Below are positions 1-12,199 of a stretch of DNA of 64,000 bases, one piece after another (position 1 is the first letter of the stretch; each line of letters starts with the position of its first letter). Location of the stretch: positions 7,321,501-7,385,500 of the forward strand of contig NC_089727.1 in NCBI RefSeq assembly GCF_035083965.1. Direction: 5' to 3'. The notes under the pieces were generated by a model that was not told the origin of the DNA, did not search any database, and saw nothing but the letters and a program-made list of their open reading frames with translations. Made by a program: the position numbers and the translations under genes. Origin of the DNA: Branchiostoma lanceolatum. Taxonomy: Eukaryota; Chordata; Leptocardii; Amphioxiformes; Branchiostomatidae.

Positions 1-2213
1 TCACATGTTTCCAGGTCGAGGTTTTCAAATACAGTACGTAAATGGATGGAAATTATGTGAATTTAGACAGCATGACCCCCACCAGGTTCAATTCTCATTG
101 AAAGAAAGATCCTACAAAAATTTTATTTTCCGTTATCGTTGTAATAATTGTATACCACTACATCGTGTACAAATTTTCGTCATAATTTTGACTACAAAAC
201 AATGGTTGCCTCGATAATCTCGCAGCGCCCTCCCGAATTCACACCTTACACACACGCACATCATCGAAGTTTTAAGGCCTTAGTCGAAGACAAATCCCGA
301 GATAACACCTGCTGGCCCCAGCATTTTTTTGGGGCGCCGACCGCTGGATAAAATGGTCAAAAAGTTTTCGATCTGACAACTAAAGATGAAAACGGAACGG
401 TGTGATTTCGTCGCGCCGCCAAGCTCTGTGCGACCGCATGGAAAGGTAAGTCAGTGCAGCAGAACGCACAGCGTCCAATAAAGGTTTGTGAGATTCATGG
501 AAATAAAAAGAATATAAGAATATCAATTTTCATCAATAACTAGAGTATTCGCAAATGTTCATACACAAAAGCATCGTGTTTTAGAAAGGTCAGCGGTACG
601 TCAAATCCGAGCCGCGCCAAATCCAAGATGGCGTCGGGACCAAGGAACAACATTTCTCGCCCGATGTTTTGCCCGCCGCGAAGTCATTTTTCGGTGGAAT
701 TTAGTAAGACACAGTGACATTTTTGTTGAAAATACAAAAAAATAGATACTAATTTCTGTTAGCTGTGAAATCTGACTTTTTGACGCCATGCACTATGTAT
801 TCGTTTTGAAAATTGAGTTTAAACCGAACTGAGTTTGCAGTAAACTATAAGATTACGATAGGCACAACAACATCACAAAACATTTGTCTTTTTACAATGT
901 TTATAGGGGGAACGTTTTATCAAAGCAGTTCATGGAGGAATCGATGCTATAACATTGCTATTCCATATATTTTTGTCCTTCAAAGTCTTGAAAACATTTC
1001 CGTGAAATCCGACAGCAAAATGATCCGATGTCACCGCACGCTTGAAAATTAGGCGGCCGCCATGGGCAGGAATTGTGCTCTGTGCGGTCCCAATTCGTGG
1101 CGGTCGCGGCCGCGTTGGACAGGTGGTCGCCTTGGGCAGGCAGCTTAATGCTTGTGCCTATGGGGAAAATTTTCGGGACCGAGAAAAAGCGGTCACCATG
1201 GCCAGGTGGTCGCGTTGAAAAGGTGGTCGCCTAGGCAGGTTTGACTGTAGTATCAAAGTAGCTAAAAACACAAAATCCTTGATAGTACGAGAATAAGAGA
1301 AAAGTCATAACGGCCGACTCAAAAATTGTGAACAAATTTTGTTTGTAACAAAAAGTTTCCTAAAAAATACAACACTAAACTGTTGATAACCAAATATAAC
1401 ACTAGAAAGGCAATATTTGCGAGAGCAAATACAACATATTTCATCCATTTCCCTCACCACATCCACAGAAGAATGGACTTTTTCATAATCACCTAAGTCC
1501 AGAATTATATTTTAACAAATATTCCTCGCATCCAATTATGGACTCTTCCAGCGGCGAATGAACCAACGACTTGAACAAGTATCATGCAAATTTCATAATG
1601 TACACAGCTACAACCTTGCAAGAGATTTGTTCTGCGGAAGAATTTCCACAATCTGGTAGTCAAGAAAATTTTGCATTACGCAGCGGACACTTCTTCGGAA
1701 CCAACTCAGGTTGTGCAAAGTTTTCACAAATCTCTGCTGGACACACTGCAAATTTTTTATGCTTATTTCATACTGTAACACATACAGTACTAACAAAAAG
1801 ATACAAAACTACTTGTAGGGAGATGAGTACTTTGAGCATTTTTTTTATCTACCCCCAAAGCAAATTTCAGGTCATTCAGCTGTAATTAAAGACTACAGGA
1901 GGACCAAATACTGTATACAGATTTGGTCTGAAAATGGCCAAAAAAATCAGTAAAATTATTTTAAAGCCCCATATCGAAAAAATGGAAAGAAAAAAATGTC
2001 CGGGGGCATTTGCCCAATCTGCCTTTGTGCCAAATTTCAGGTCATTTGGCCAAATTTGAAGATTTGACAGGAGGAGGAAAAGAAGGAACATGAGAGAAAA
2101 CAATATATTGCATCCATACAATAGATGAAATATAATACAATGCCTTTGTGTACTAAATATGAAATTACTTAGAAATTAAAGGGATATTGCTGTGAAGTTT
2201 ACTTCAGTAGTGT
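1..2213. other. Intergenic, no gene seen
   Basis: I find no exon-like coding stretch. Positions 1072-1245 are GC-rich, with two NotI-type octamers and repeated 'ggtggtcgcc' words, and look like a degenerate interspersed repeat. Positions about 1390-2070 belong to a dispersed repeat family described separately. The 3' end of the phosphotransferase gene lies at the right edge. I saw no convincing polyadenylation signal for it here. Confidence 0.6.
1390..2070. repeat. Dispersed repeat, copy 1
   Basis: This stretch opens with 'ctagaaaggcaatatttg' and contains 'acaacatatttcatccatttccc', 'tggactcttcca' and 'tttcaggtcatttgg'-like words. The same words recur in the same order at about 52780-53420, and the 5' part alone recurs at 7838-7930. 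It is therefore an interspersed element family. No coding capacity or terminal repeats were recognised, so the class is unknown. Confidence 0.6.
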
Positions 2214-5200
2214 TTAAGATTTATCTTTCACTTTGAAGCAGCTGATGTTGAGGTAGTCACAGCTTTCCCGTAGGACCAAAGTGCTGTACACCACGAGGTC
2301 CAGGCCCACCAACATCTGCGTAAAACGTTGGAGAAAACATGAGATTAGTAGAGAACAAGCTCGATTCTCTTTTGGTAAATCGGTAACTGAGGCAGCACTA
2401 CCAATCATCGTGCGCTACCAATTATCATCCACTTTGGCTCATGTACATATTATTTCTCTATTTATTTATATTAGAAGGAGAAGACTCAAGTGGACGATGA
2501 TATGGCAACCCTAGAACAATTCTTCACCAACGTATTAATACGTACTCACACCGAGTTAAACAGACAGAGAAAAAGTTAGACCATGTATTGTTCTTTTTGG
2601 ATGAGCTGATCTTTCTTGGTGGGTTACTCTTTTCGCTAGCTGCCTCTGTCCGCACGCTTTAAAGATAAATGACTTTTTAAAATAAATCGGACGATATTTG
2701 GTAGCAATACGTTACACAATTCTCTACTCTACAATCTACATATTCATCGTTGATCTCACACGTCTTACCGATTTGTTACCATACGAACGTCGTGGCCCCT
2801 ATTGGCCTTTGATCTCACGTGACTATGGCGTAACTTGGCCCCTATTGGCCTTTGAGCTCACGTGACTACGACGTAACTTGGTCCCTATTGGTGTTTGCGC
2901 TCACGTGACTATGACGTAACTACTAGTATTGTTCACCATGTTGGGCTGTTGAACTTGGATTCGATTTTGAATATGCTATTGCAGTCGCGTACTTAAAAAA
3001 TGATTTGCGTTCTCATATACGAATTGGACTAGCACTTAAATAAAATAAGAAAAGTAAACGTACCAGAGCCAGACACAAAACAAAGTACTCGCTGACGTAA
3101 TCACCAAGAAACGAGGACAGAAGCAGCATGGCAGGACCGAGCATGGAGGTGTCGATGAGAGGCATTTTCGACTTTGTTGCGTCTGCGACCTGTGTAGAGA
3201 TACAACATCTCAGAAAGCGGATGCAAAGCATGAATCAGTGAACATGATTCTTACTATTTGTAGGTGTTACACTGGCAACAAAAAATCGTACTTAGATCCA
3301 TGTCCTAAGATATACTTCAAGTGTGAACAGACTGGTTATTTTAACCCTATCTAGCGTGATTACCGAACTCTTCTAGTTAATGGATGACAAAAATCTACAC
3401 GTGAAGTGTTGTTGTTTTTCCAAGAAACTATATATTAATCAATTTAAAAGAAACTTCTAAAAGATATGCACTGGTTCTGTCTTAATGTCCATTGATCTAC
3501 ACCTTGGTTAGATTATCAGGAAAGCAATTAAAGTCACTTTTATGGTGAAATTTAAGAATTCTATCCGAGAAAAATCAAGAGAGTTAGCCTCAACGACAAC
3601 AGTACGTGAATGTGTTTCACACTATTCTTTTGAATATGATGATAAAAAAATGACCGAGAATAAAACTCCAGCACCCTTCAAACAGTAAAGCTAAATTCAT
3701 AAAAGTCACGTACGAAAGTCCCTGTACTTTTTGCTGTATTAATGAAATTATGTATTCGACAAGCAATTGTAAAGAAAACGGCAGAAATACATGACTCTAC
3801 CCTCAGCACGATGGTAATCTTGGCATGTGCCAGTCCGAGCATGAGATAGTACAGGATAGGGTAGGTCTGGAGGGCGGACGCTCCCTTGGTGGCGAGGGCG
3901 AGCATCACGTGTATCAGGAGAGGACAAGCCGTACGCAGATGACTGGAGCCCTGTGGAGGGTCATACAGTAGGTTATAGAACCACCTTTGACCTTTTGCAC
4001 ACGTCATGCTTGAGTAACGGCACATGATTCAATCAATCAGGTCAGTCTTCCTGAAGAAGGACAGGTGTCAGGTCGAAAATCCAGTGAATCACCTCTATGA
4101 GTTGGAAAAGAAAGTTTATTCAGAGGTTTATATTATTATTACTACATATGAAAGGCAAGCTATAGATAAAGTGTTTTATCTTTACGTTACTGTAGTGATC
4201 CATAAGATTAAGACTTCCATGGTATATAACTTAAGAAAACAAAATATGACATACACGAAGCCCAGCATTGCTGCCTTTGTTCCGTTGTTTGGAGATGAAT
4301 ACAGTCGCTTCAAAGATGATGAAGATATATGCCACCAAAATTAAGGCTAGAACGATAATTCGAACTTCCAGCTCCGCAGAGAAGACCTAAAACATAATGC
4401 AGAAAAAAACTATTACAATTTTGTCAATGATCACTCTCATAATGTAGTCTCTAGTGCCTCATTCGCTAGCTCACTCAATCACTCACTCACTCAATCACTC
4501 ACTCACCAAGCTACTCAAACACACTCATATATTCACTTTTCAAACTACTAAAACACACACTTACTCACACACACACATACAAAATGTACTCACACGTACA
4601 CACACACACACACACTCAGTCACACACACCAGGGCTCGAAATACTGGGTGCATGTGCACCTGTGTGCACCCAAAATTGGAGATTTGCACCTAATTCTTAA
4701 CTGTGGGTGCACCAGTGCACCTAGATATTTTTGAAGGCTATGGGGTAAAGGTAACGTTACTATTGTGCACTAGTATATAGGATATTCTTGAAATGTAAGT
4801 ATCAGAAAAAGCAATTTTGAAGTTAGCTATAGAATTACAGGCAGTAGTATTAAACTTTGTAATCATGTTTTGCTGACATTTAACTTTATTTTATGTGGTG
4901 CACCCAAAATTCTTTCTGTGCGCCTAATTTTCGGGGTTGGGTGCACCATACCAGTGCACCTATTTCCAAAAATGGATTTCGAGCCCTGCACACACACACA
5001 CATACACAGTACACACACAAGTTTGGCAACTGAATCCTTTTTAGGGTTTTAGAGGACATCTAGATGACTTACCTGTGCTGACCATGCGGCGGGCCCAAAG
5101 ATCGCAGAGACCGCGTGTATCGTCATCATGATTGCGAGATATTCATCACTCTCTAACCTTAGAAACAGAATAAACAATAAATACGAACAGAGTTATCCAA

Positions 5201-8200
5201 TGAACGGCTTGTATTTGTACGAAGAAATCATGACAGGTTAATAAGAAAAATCAGTAAATGTCAACGTCCGAAGACCCAAAATCTCCATGAAATTTGTTTT
5301 TATATAAGATGTGTTTATTTTGCCCTAGTTATTTGCTGTTACCGCTGGTTGTTTTGCTTTGTGTGCCAGAGGGTATCCACGTAATAGAACCTAGAAAGGC
5401 AACATTTTCGGGAAAATGCAGGATATTCCCCTCCCATTTAATACCTACACCTCAAATATGACGTCCTTAGCATTTACTGTAGTGTAAGGAAATTCTGAAG
5501 TTGCTGCATAAATTATGCAAACGAGGTCTGTATTAGCATAATGTATGGTCAAGTGTGTTCACCTTTCCTAAAGGTACCTACATCTGAAATATATCATCCG
5601 TAGCTTTTAAGGTAAGGGTAATGCATATATTATGCATAAACTCCTCATTAGCATAATTCATGACCAGGTTTTCTGACCTTTCATAAAGGTACCTTCATGT
5701 CAAATATGAAATCCGTAGCCTTTATAGTAAGGGAAATACAAGGTTATACCTAAATTATACAAATGAGGTCTGCATCAGCATATTTTATGGACAGGTGTAT
5801 TCACCTTCCCTAAAGGTACCTACATATGAAATATGACATCCGTAGCTTTAACGGTCAGGAAAATACACGTTTATGAATAAATCATGCAGATGAGGTACTC
5901 ATTAGCATGATTTATGGTCATATGTTTTCACCTTTCCTACATCTGAAATATGACATCCGTAGCCATTACGGCAAGGGATACGCCTAAATTATGCAAATGA
6001 GACCTCATTAGCATAATTATGGCCAGGCTTTTTTACCTTTCCTATTGGTACCTACATCTCAAACATGACATCCGTAGCCTTTAAGGTAGGAGAAATACAC
6101 ATTTATGAATAAAATATGCAAATGAGGTCCTCATTAGCATTATTCATGGCCAAGCGTGTTTACCTTTCCTAAAGGTACCTACATCTCAAATATGATATCT
6201 GCAACTATTATGGTAAGGGAAATACAAATTTCTGCATACATTATGCAAATGAGGTCCTCATTAGCATAATTTTTGTCCAGGTGCATTCACCTTTCCTAAA
6301 GGTACCTACATCTCAAATATGACAGCCTCAGCTTTTACGGTTAGGGAAATTTTATGCATACATTATGCAAATTAGGTCCTCATTAGCATAAATTATTGTC
6401 AGGTGTATTTACCTGTTCTAAATGCTAAAGGTACCTATATCTTAAATATAACATCCGTACTATGAAACATAAGGTACATATAACTTTCTGCAATACCATT
6501 AGTAGAGTTACCACCCTTACATCTACTTGGTTTTGGGCAGCAGAACCACCAGCTTTTGGGAATTGGGGAATACTCGCCCTAGATAAGAGACCAATGGATT
6601 CAACAGGTGCGACCTCAAAGCCCATACCCACAATGGAGAAGTAGATATTTCTCAAGTCATTACTTATGCAAATTCAGTCCAAATTTGCATAATTACCACT
6701 TCAGTTTGTACATCTCTGTCCAACCCACTTGCGTACCAAATAACATTAAAATCTGTTGTTCCTTTCTTCAGTTATTCTCCTTGGAAGATTTTTTTTACAA
6801 ATACGCCTCTGCACCTCCAGTGACACAGACCAGGGGGCCCAAAATTGACCTTGACCAGTCTCCCACCAGCACCTACCCACATACCAAATATCATTACAAT
6901 CCATCCACACGTTCTTGAGTTATGCTGATTTTAAGCGTCCGATGACACACGCATACACACAGGATAACACACACGCAAACTCCATGCAAAACAAAGTCTT
7001 TTTTCATGGAGATAATTACTTTCAAAATATACCGCTGTAGAGCTGTAGAGAGCACTGGACAGGCAGGTCACTGGCCAGAATTGCACACAGAGGGTGAAGG
7101 AAAGGGAAGGGTGGGGGAAGCTGGTCTCCGACCCTCAAGATGGGACAAGGTGAAGTTGAAGGAAATGGAAGGGGCCTGTCACACTCAAGTCCTGGGGGGG
7201 GGGGGGGGCTGGCAAACAGCACCCTTCTTTTGGACAATGTCGAGTTTAGTACATCATGATATAAGTACTTACAATTCATGGTGCACCACATCAAGGAAAC
7301 AGTATTTCCAGTACACGACGAAATCCAAAACGAAGCAGATTAGGTGGAAGTAAAATATCCACTCAGGAGAGTTCCCAAGTTGCATCGCGACGCACACTGA
7401 CGTCAAACCAATCCCTATAAGAAATAAGGAAGTCGCAATGTAGTAGTAGAAGCAACTTATTTCCACACAAGGTCTCATTCATGAGTTCATTTCTTTACAT
7501 TGCGGCTAATATAGAAATACGTGTCTTACGTTCCTAATGAAGCTAAAGGAAATGTATTGATATAATTAATTCTACATTGGGCACATTTACATCATGTAAA
7601 ATATTGCCAACAAGAAAGCTAATATTCACTGCTATGAACTAACGTTCATGTAGTTGTTTACTTTTGAGTCGGTACCCGCTGGAAGGAATACATGGATAAG
7701 ACCATAGGTTACTGAAATGTCCGATGTAACGTTACATGTAGCTGGAATCAGGCGTACTCCTCCTGTCTTACAAGTTCTTTAGGTCTTTTTTGGAGACAAA
7801 AACAATTCAAGCAACTACAAAAAAAAGATGAAGACTAGAAAGGCAACATTTGCACGAGCAAATGCAACATGTATCGCCCATTTCCCTCCCCAGGCATGCA
7901 AAAAGCGACTGTTCTAATGCAAAAATGGAGCATTCCAAAATAACGTTTAACTCAGTAAGACCATGTAATGACCATTGTAAATATCAATGCGATCCAGGCT
8001 TTCATTTGTTGTATGTCTGCAATGTTGGTATTCGAATAAAGAATTGAATTGAAGACCAGTCAGAAATGAAACCCTATGCATGCATGAATGGGCTTTTCAA
8101 TGCACCCATGTTCATATTCAACAATGCAAAAATTAACTCTCAAAATCATCCCATGGCATTAAACAATCTGCCTAAAAGTGAACTATTGCAAATTTATAAT

Positions 8201-11200
8201 CAAAGCCCGAAACGGAGCTTTTGTCCCCTATGAAAGAATAGATTACAGGAACTACCATGCATAACGGACCATTCAGAAAACATCTCTATTAAAAAAAAGA
8301 ACTTTTGTGTAATTACCCCTGTCCGAAATCAAATTCAAAACGTCCCCCCGTTCAATAATTACGCGCCACCTGCAAGACAACTTTCCTGTCAACCACGCGC
8401 CAGGTGCACGTGGGGCTTGGGGTCACTGACCTTTAGGTTGTGTTGTTTACGTTTGTAATTGTGAGAGCTTCTTCTTGCAAAAGTACAGACAGTCGAACGC
8501 CGCCGCGTATCTTCAGCCAGATTACCATAGTGTTGTACAGCCGCTGACGTATTGTTTGTTTAAACTGGTACGCTCCATAGACCCTACTCAAGCTATTTTA
8601 CGCATTTTCAGTGGCAAATTTCATTGAATATAGTACGCCCGCCAGGAGTGTGAATATTTTGTGCAAATTTCTATGTAATTATTTATTTATGGTTTTTTAT
8701 GTAATTTCAGAAAAGTCTTAATTTTGATGTCATTGGTATCTTCTGCACATTGAAAGGCACAAACCTAAAGCGACGATATCGCAGGCACTGTCCACGATAG
8801 CTCCGACGGGCGACCCATTGCCGGTACGCCTGGCCTGAATACCGTCCATACCGTCTAGGGTCTGGATTATAAATAACCCAGTGATGCAGTTGGTGTAAAA
8901 CCACCACGGAACCTGCATAAAAGAAAAGGAAAGTGGTGTTTGTTTGCCTTGATTGGTGCAGATACTGGACCGGAACTGTTCCTAAATGTCTGTATCTGTA
9001 CCTGATGTTACGTTTACGTTTTCAAAATCATATATGCTGCAAATATCCTTTTTCAGGAAGCCATTGCAGAATTTCCTCTTTAACTATGCAAATAATGTCA
9101 AAACCTACATTTCAATGAAATTCACCTTATGGCTTATCTAACATACATTTGTCCCCAGTATGAATATGCTTAGCCTATCATTTAACTCTAAGGCATTTTT
9201 TCATTATTCGATTTTCTTACAAACCATACAAATTAGGTAATGATATGCATTCCTCATATCCATTCCAACTTTATTGACATTGATTGAAAGAGACACTGAA
9301 CTCTCAGGTCCTGCATTGATATCCGCCATGAAGGACAGATCGTACTGGAAAAAATAATCTCACCGGGGTAAATCCGGAAGAATGATGATGATGATGATGA
9401 TATCCATTCATGTACCTCTTGGACTAAGTTACATATGTATGTACTGGCGTATGCCTGTCATTTAGCATAATTGAAATATAAATTTTCATTATTAATCAAG
9501 CGAATCAACTCCTAATTTGCATAATTAACATAGCATAACGTTGGTCTTCAGCGAAAAAAATAGACAACCCGCTCCGCTGAGAACATGTGCTATTCATAAT
9601 TGCTCAAATGTCTGTATTAGTGGATTGGAATTAGTTTCTATCTCGCGCACTGCATGCGTTAGTAACACCTGCTCGCATGTTGTACCACACAAATTTAGAT
9701 AGCTTCTTCTCATTCGTAATGCAAATTAAATCATGTTTAAGATAGTCTATATCTAAAAATGTTCATCTTCACCTGAGAAACGTGCATCACAAATTTGACA
9801 TTTCCGTCATGTTCCATTTATTGTGCAAATTAGGTCCACGTTTGAATGATTTACATCTCTCGCTGTTCTTCCCCGTCCAACTTACATATATGGTGATAAT
9901 GATGGTCCTATCACCAATGAATCATACACATTCCCTTATTGATTATTCAAATTACGTTTTGATTTAAAATATTCTGTCTAATTATATGCATCTTCACTTA
10001 AATCACCTACAAGTAAAAAATGATGCCAATACGTCCATACAATCTCGAGTTATGCCGATTCAGACTTTCCATGGATCCAGTAAAAGATGGTAGAATGCCC
10101 ACGCCTCTTCCACTTCTTTAGGAACCCAAGAGGTATCAATCACTCCAATTTAGGAAAATCCTTCGAATTCTTCATATCAAAAGATACAAACAAAGGAAGT
10201 CTCACTACAGTACCATAGCAAGCAGCCAGGGACCCCAGAATCTAATCATTTGAGGTCACATCAAGACCTACCGGTATCCACACACACAAGTATGAAAGCA
10301 GTTCACTAAGGCATTCTTGAGTTATCGTGTTCACAGACACCAAAACACACACCAACCCGAACCCAAAACATAACCATCTGGAGAAGGTAATAATGGTGGC
10401 GCGGAATAGAGTGTCACTGTGTAGCGGCAGCTCGTGCCCCAAAATACCAAGAAGACGCACAAACTGTCTTACATAAAACAACAAGACTTTGGAGAACTAA
10501 TACCTCCAGGAAATAGTTTTATTATGCAAATGACTTACACATTTTAATAATCTATGGCTGGATGTGTACACTTTAAACTAACTTACACGCTAATTTACGG
10601 CTTAGATGAATTATGGCACTTTCACATTGATTATGCTAAAAAAAGTAAATATTTGCATAATTGGTATCTTTTGATATTCCACTTCCTATAAAGTACGTAT
10701 GTATAATCAAAGTCCTATGATTAAAAACAGTTGAATTAGAGCATTTCCTAATCAATTATGTTAACTAAGTCCTAATTAGCATAAATTGCTTTTCATTGTG
10801 TGCATCTCTGTTTATGCTATCTGCATGCTGAATATCATGGAAATCCGTCTTTCCTTTGTTCAGTTATCCTCTTTAATTAAATTCCAACAAAAACATCCCT
10901 GAAGTTACAGAACAAGCTTCTTTCTGACATCAAAAGCTGCCTGTCACTACAAAAGAAAAACCCTACCAGGTCCAGGACAAAATATACAAAAACCGGAAGT
11001 TCTGCTGCAGTACCAAGGTCAGACGCCAGAGGCCCATAATCATGTTGTTATGTACGGAAAAACAAGGGGCGGAGCTTACCTCTTCTGTAGCTGTCGGGCA
11101 GTAGAGAAACAGCGGGAATGTTGTGATGACAAGTGCGGCCAATCCCAGGAAACTGATGACATTCGGCGCTACCCACGTGGGGATCTGCTCGACAAGATAG

Positions 11201-12199
11201 CCCCAAAAGTCCTTTATGAGAAAAGAATCGTAGTTAAGTCCATGTCAAATGGAAGAAAATATTTCCGTAGCGTTTACTTGCAAAATTGTGAGGTTCCTGA
11301 TGTCATTAGCACCACCTATCGTCTTTGTCCAAAAGTGCAATTGCTTGATGCAGATTTTCTCCCTTTGATCATACATGCCATTATGCACGTCAGTCGTAGT
11401 ATTCTTCTGTGTGATATGATTTCGTCCATTTTACATTGTGATTTGTGGATTGTCATTACAGTTCTGTGCAGTACTTGACCCGCCAATATTGTTTTAGTGA
11501 AAGCCTTTCATTAGTTCCCATAAAATTGTCAACCGTGATAGGATGTGCAGTGTGTGTTTCCTGCAGACGTGGTAAGTTCTCATAACCCCTATACAGTACG
11601 TACTTTTCACATATATGTATGCTCATAAAACCCACATGATACTTTTCACTGGCAGGTATTTTTCATAACCCCGATATAGTTTCTTTCAGCAATAAATGTT
11701 TTCATACCCCGCATTTAGTACTTTTTAGTTACAGATGTTTTCATAACCCCCACGTAGTACTTTTTATGGACAGGTATTCTCATAAACCCCATATAGTGCT
11801 TATTACAAGCCTCTTTCTCTGGTGGAATTCCCATCAGGGGTTGAATGCCCCAATAGGGATTTTTCTTCAAAATAAAAACTAGGCATGCCCGGATATTTAG
11901 AAAAAAACAATGTTCAATTCCTGGAATTCGTGCAAACTGTTAGCTGTTTATAGCTAGGCCAGGGTTGCTGCTTCGTATCCCCATTTCATAATTTACATTT
12001 CCTCAAATTCTCGCATGTCAACAATCCAAAGTCATTGGTCTCCGCCCCTGAGGCGACGCCAAAAACATGAAATGGAAAACAATTCATCTGAAAAGGCAGA
12101 ACAGACCTTCAGGACATAATTGAGGATTGATGCGCCTTCAGCCTTGAACTTGTACTCCTTCAGTCTCTTCAGTTCTGCCTCGCTCAAGACTGGCTTCAT
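2214..12199 (-). CDS. CHPT1: CHPT1/CEPT1-type cholinephosphotransferase (divergent)
   Basis: Nine coding exons on the minus strand: 12107-12199, 11080-11211, 8765-8912, 7273-7414, 5073-5157, 4255-4386, 3801-3950, 3064-3189, 2214-2315. They total 1110 bases, or 369 residues, against about 400 for vertebrate CHPT1/CEPT1. All junctions are GT-AG and in phase. The CDP-alcohol phosphotransferase motif DG-x2-AR-x8-G-x3-D-x3-D is complete at D98, G99, A102, R103, G112, D116 and D120, and 'YCPTATEE' before it matches vertebrate CHPT1. Such enzymes transfer phosphocholine or phosphoethanolamine from the CDP-alcohol to diacylglycerol in ER/Golgi membranes. Many hydrophobic segments follow, as expected of a multipass protein. 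A splice acceptor 15 bases before the ATG (exon start 12214) implies an unlocated upstream 5' UTR exon. The C-terminus lacks the selenocysteine tail of SELENOI. Head-group preference cannot be read from sequence. Confidence 0.9.
2795..2920. repeat. 43-base tandem array with CCAAT, E-box and CRE-like sites
   Basis: Three copies of a 43-base unit lie in the last intron of the phosphotransferase gene. Each carries an inverted CCAAT box (ATTGG at 2801, 2844 and 2887), the palindrome TCACGTGA (2815-2822, 2858-2865, 2901-2908), and then a 'TGACGTAA'-like word (degenerate in the first copy). The period is exact, and close to four helical turns. It could be a regulatory cluster or simply a minisatellite. 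Confidence 0.65.
4454..4630. repeat. Simple-sequence repeats (actc)n and (ac)n
   Basis: Runs of 'cactcact' are followed by 'acac' dinucleotides. An open frame crosses the block but encodes only low-complexity sequence, so I do not count it as a gene. The block directly abuts the left end of a MITE, and more (ac)n follows its right end at 4989. Confidence 0.85.
4630..4988. mobile_element. MITE with 'cagggctcgaaat' terminal inverted repeats
   Basis: The left end 'cagggctcgaaat' (4630) is the reverse complement of the right end 'atttcgagccctg' (to 4988). Inside, 'gggtgcacc', 'gtgcaccca' and 'agtgcacct' words recur in both orientations. The length of about 360 bases, the termini and the lack of an open frame fit a non-autonomous DNA transposon. 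The superfamily was not established (hAT-like is a guess). It seems to have inserted in an (ac)n tract inside an intron. Confidence 0.75.
5391..6440. repeat. About 125-base tandem repeat, roughly eight copies
   Basis: The unit contains 'ttatgcaaatgaggtcctcattagcataatt', 'cacctttcctaaaggtacctacatc' and 'aaatatgacatccgtagcc'-type blocks (given here as separate landmarks). The 'ttagcata' landmark recurs near 5534, 5652, 5777, 5902, 6008, 6135, 6262 and 6381. Related words appear singly at 9480-9530, 10540-10800 and 14800-15370. The array lies in an intron between phosphotransferase exons 5 and 4. Confidence 0.8.
7193..7208. repeat. Poly-G tract
   Basis: An uninterrupted G run of about 16 bases in an intron of the phosphotransferase gene, 65 bases from the 3' edge of exon 4. 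Confidence 0.8.
7838..7930. repeat. Dispersed repeat, partial copy
   Basis: Carries 'ctagaaaggcaacatttgc', 'gcaaatgcaacatgta' and 'cccatttccctcccc', matching the 5' part of the elements at 1390 and 52780. A shorter echo occurs at 5391. Confidence 0.6.
8420..8432. promoter_or_regulatory. Inverted-repeat-1 nuclear receptor half-site pair
   Basis: The stretch reads GGTCA-C-TGACC (8421-8431), two perfect half-sites facing each other with one base between. This is the IR-1 arrangement used by FXR- and EcR-type nuclear receptors. It lies in an intron of a phospholipid synthesis gene. One short site of this kind can occur by chance. Confidence 0.3.
10200..10484. repeat. Interspersed repeat with 'ctacagtacca' and 'tctaatcat' landmarks
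   Basis: The landmarks (shortened) are 'gcagtaccaaggtca', 'ccacatacca' and 'gttcttgagttat'. Versions of this series recur at about 6820-6990, 10985-11040, 13700-13930, 14095-14240 and 15690-15810. The antisense open frame at 10242-10484 is therefore repeat-derived, not an exon. No terminal structure was recognised. Confidence 0.6.
11577..11800. repeat. About 40-base tandem repeat, six copies
   Basis: Variants of 'ttttcataacccc' followed by 'tagtactttt' recur near 11580, 11622, 11663, 11700, 11739 and 11779. The array is in the first coding intron of the phosphotransferase gene. Confidence 0.7.

Noticed and set aside
2214-2315. Selenoprotein I (SELENOI) identity for the phosphotransferase
   Set aside because: The last exon ends 'FKVKDKS' with a plain stop and has no UGA-containing extension as in SELENOI.
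4454-4693. Open frame rich in His, Thr and Ser
   Set aside because: Low-complexity (actc)n and (ac)n sequence running into a MITE.
10242-10484. Hydrophobic antisense open frame as an extra phosphotransferase exon
   Set aside because: The sequence is a copy of an interspersed repeat also found at 13700 and 14100. The nine chosen exons already align end to end with CEPT1.
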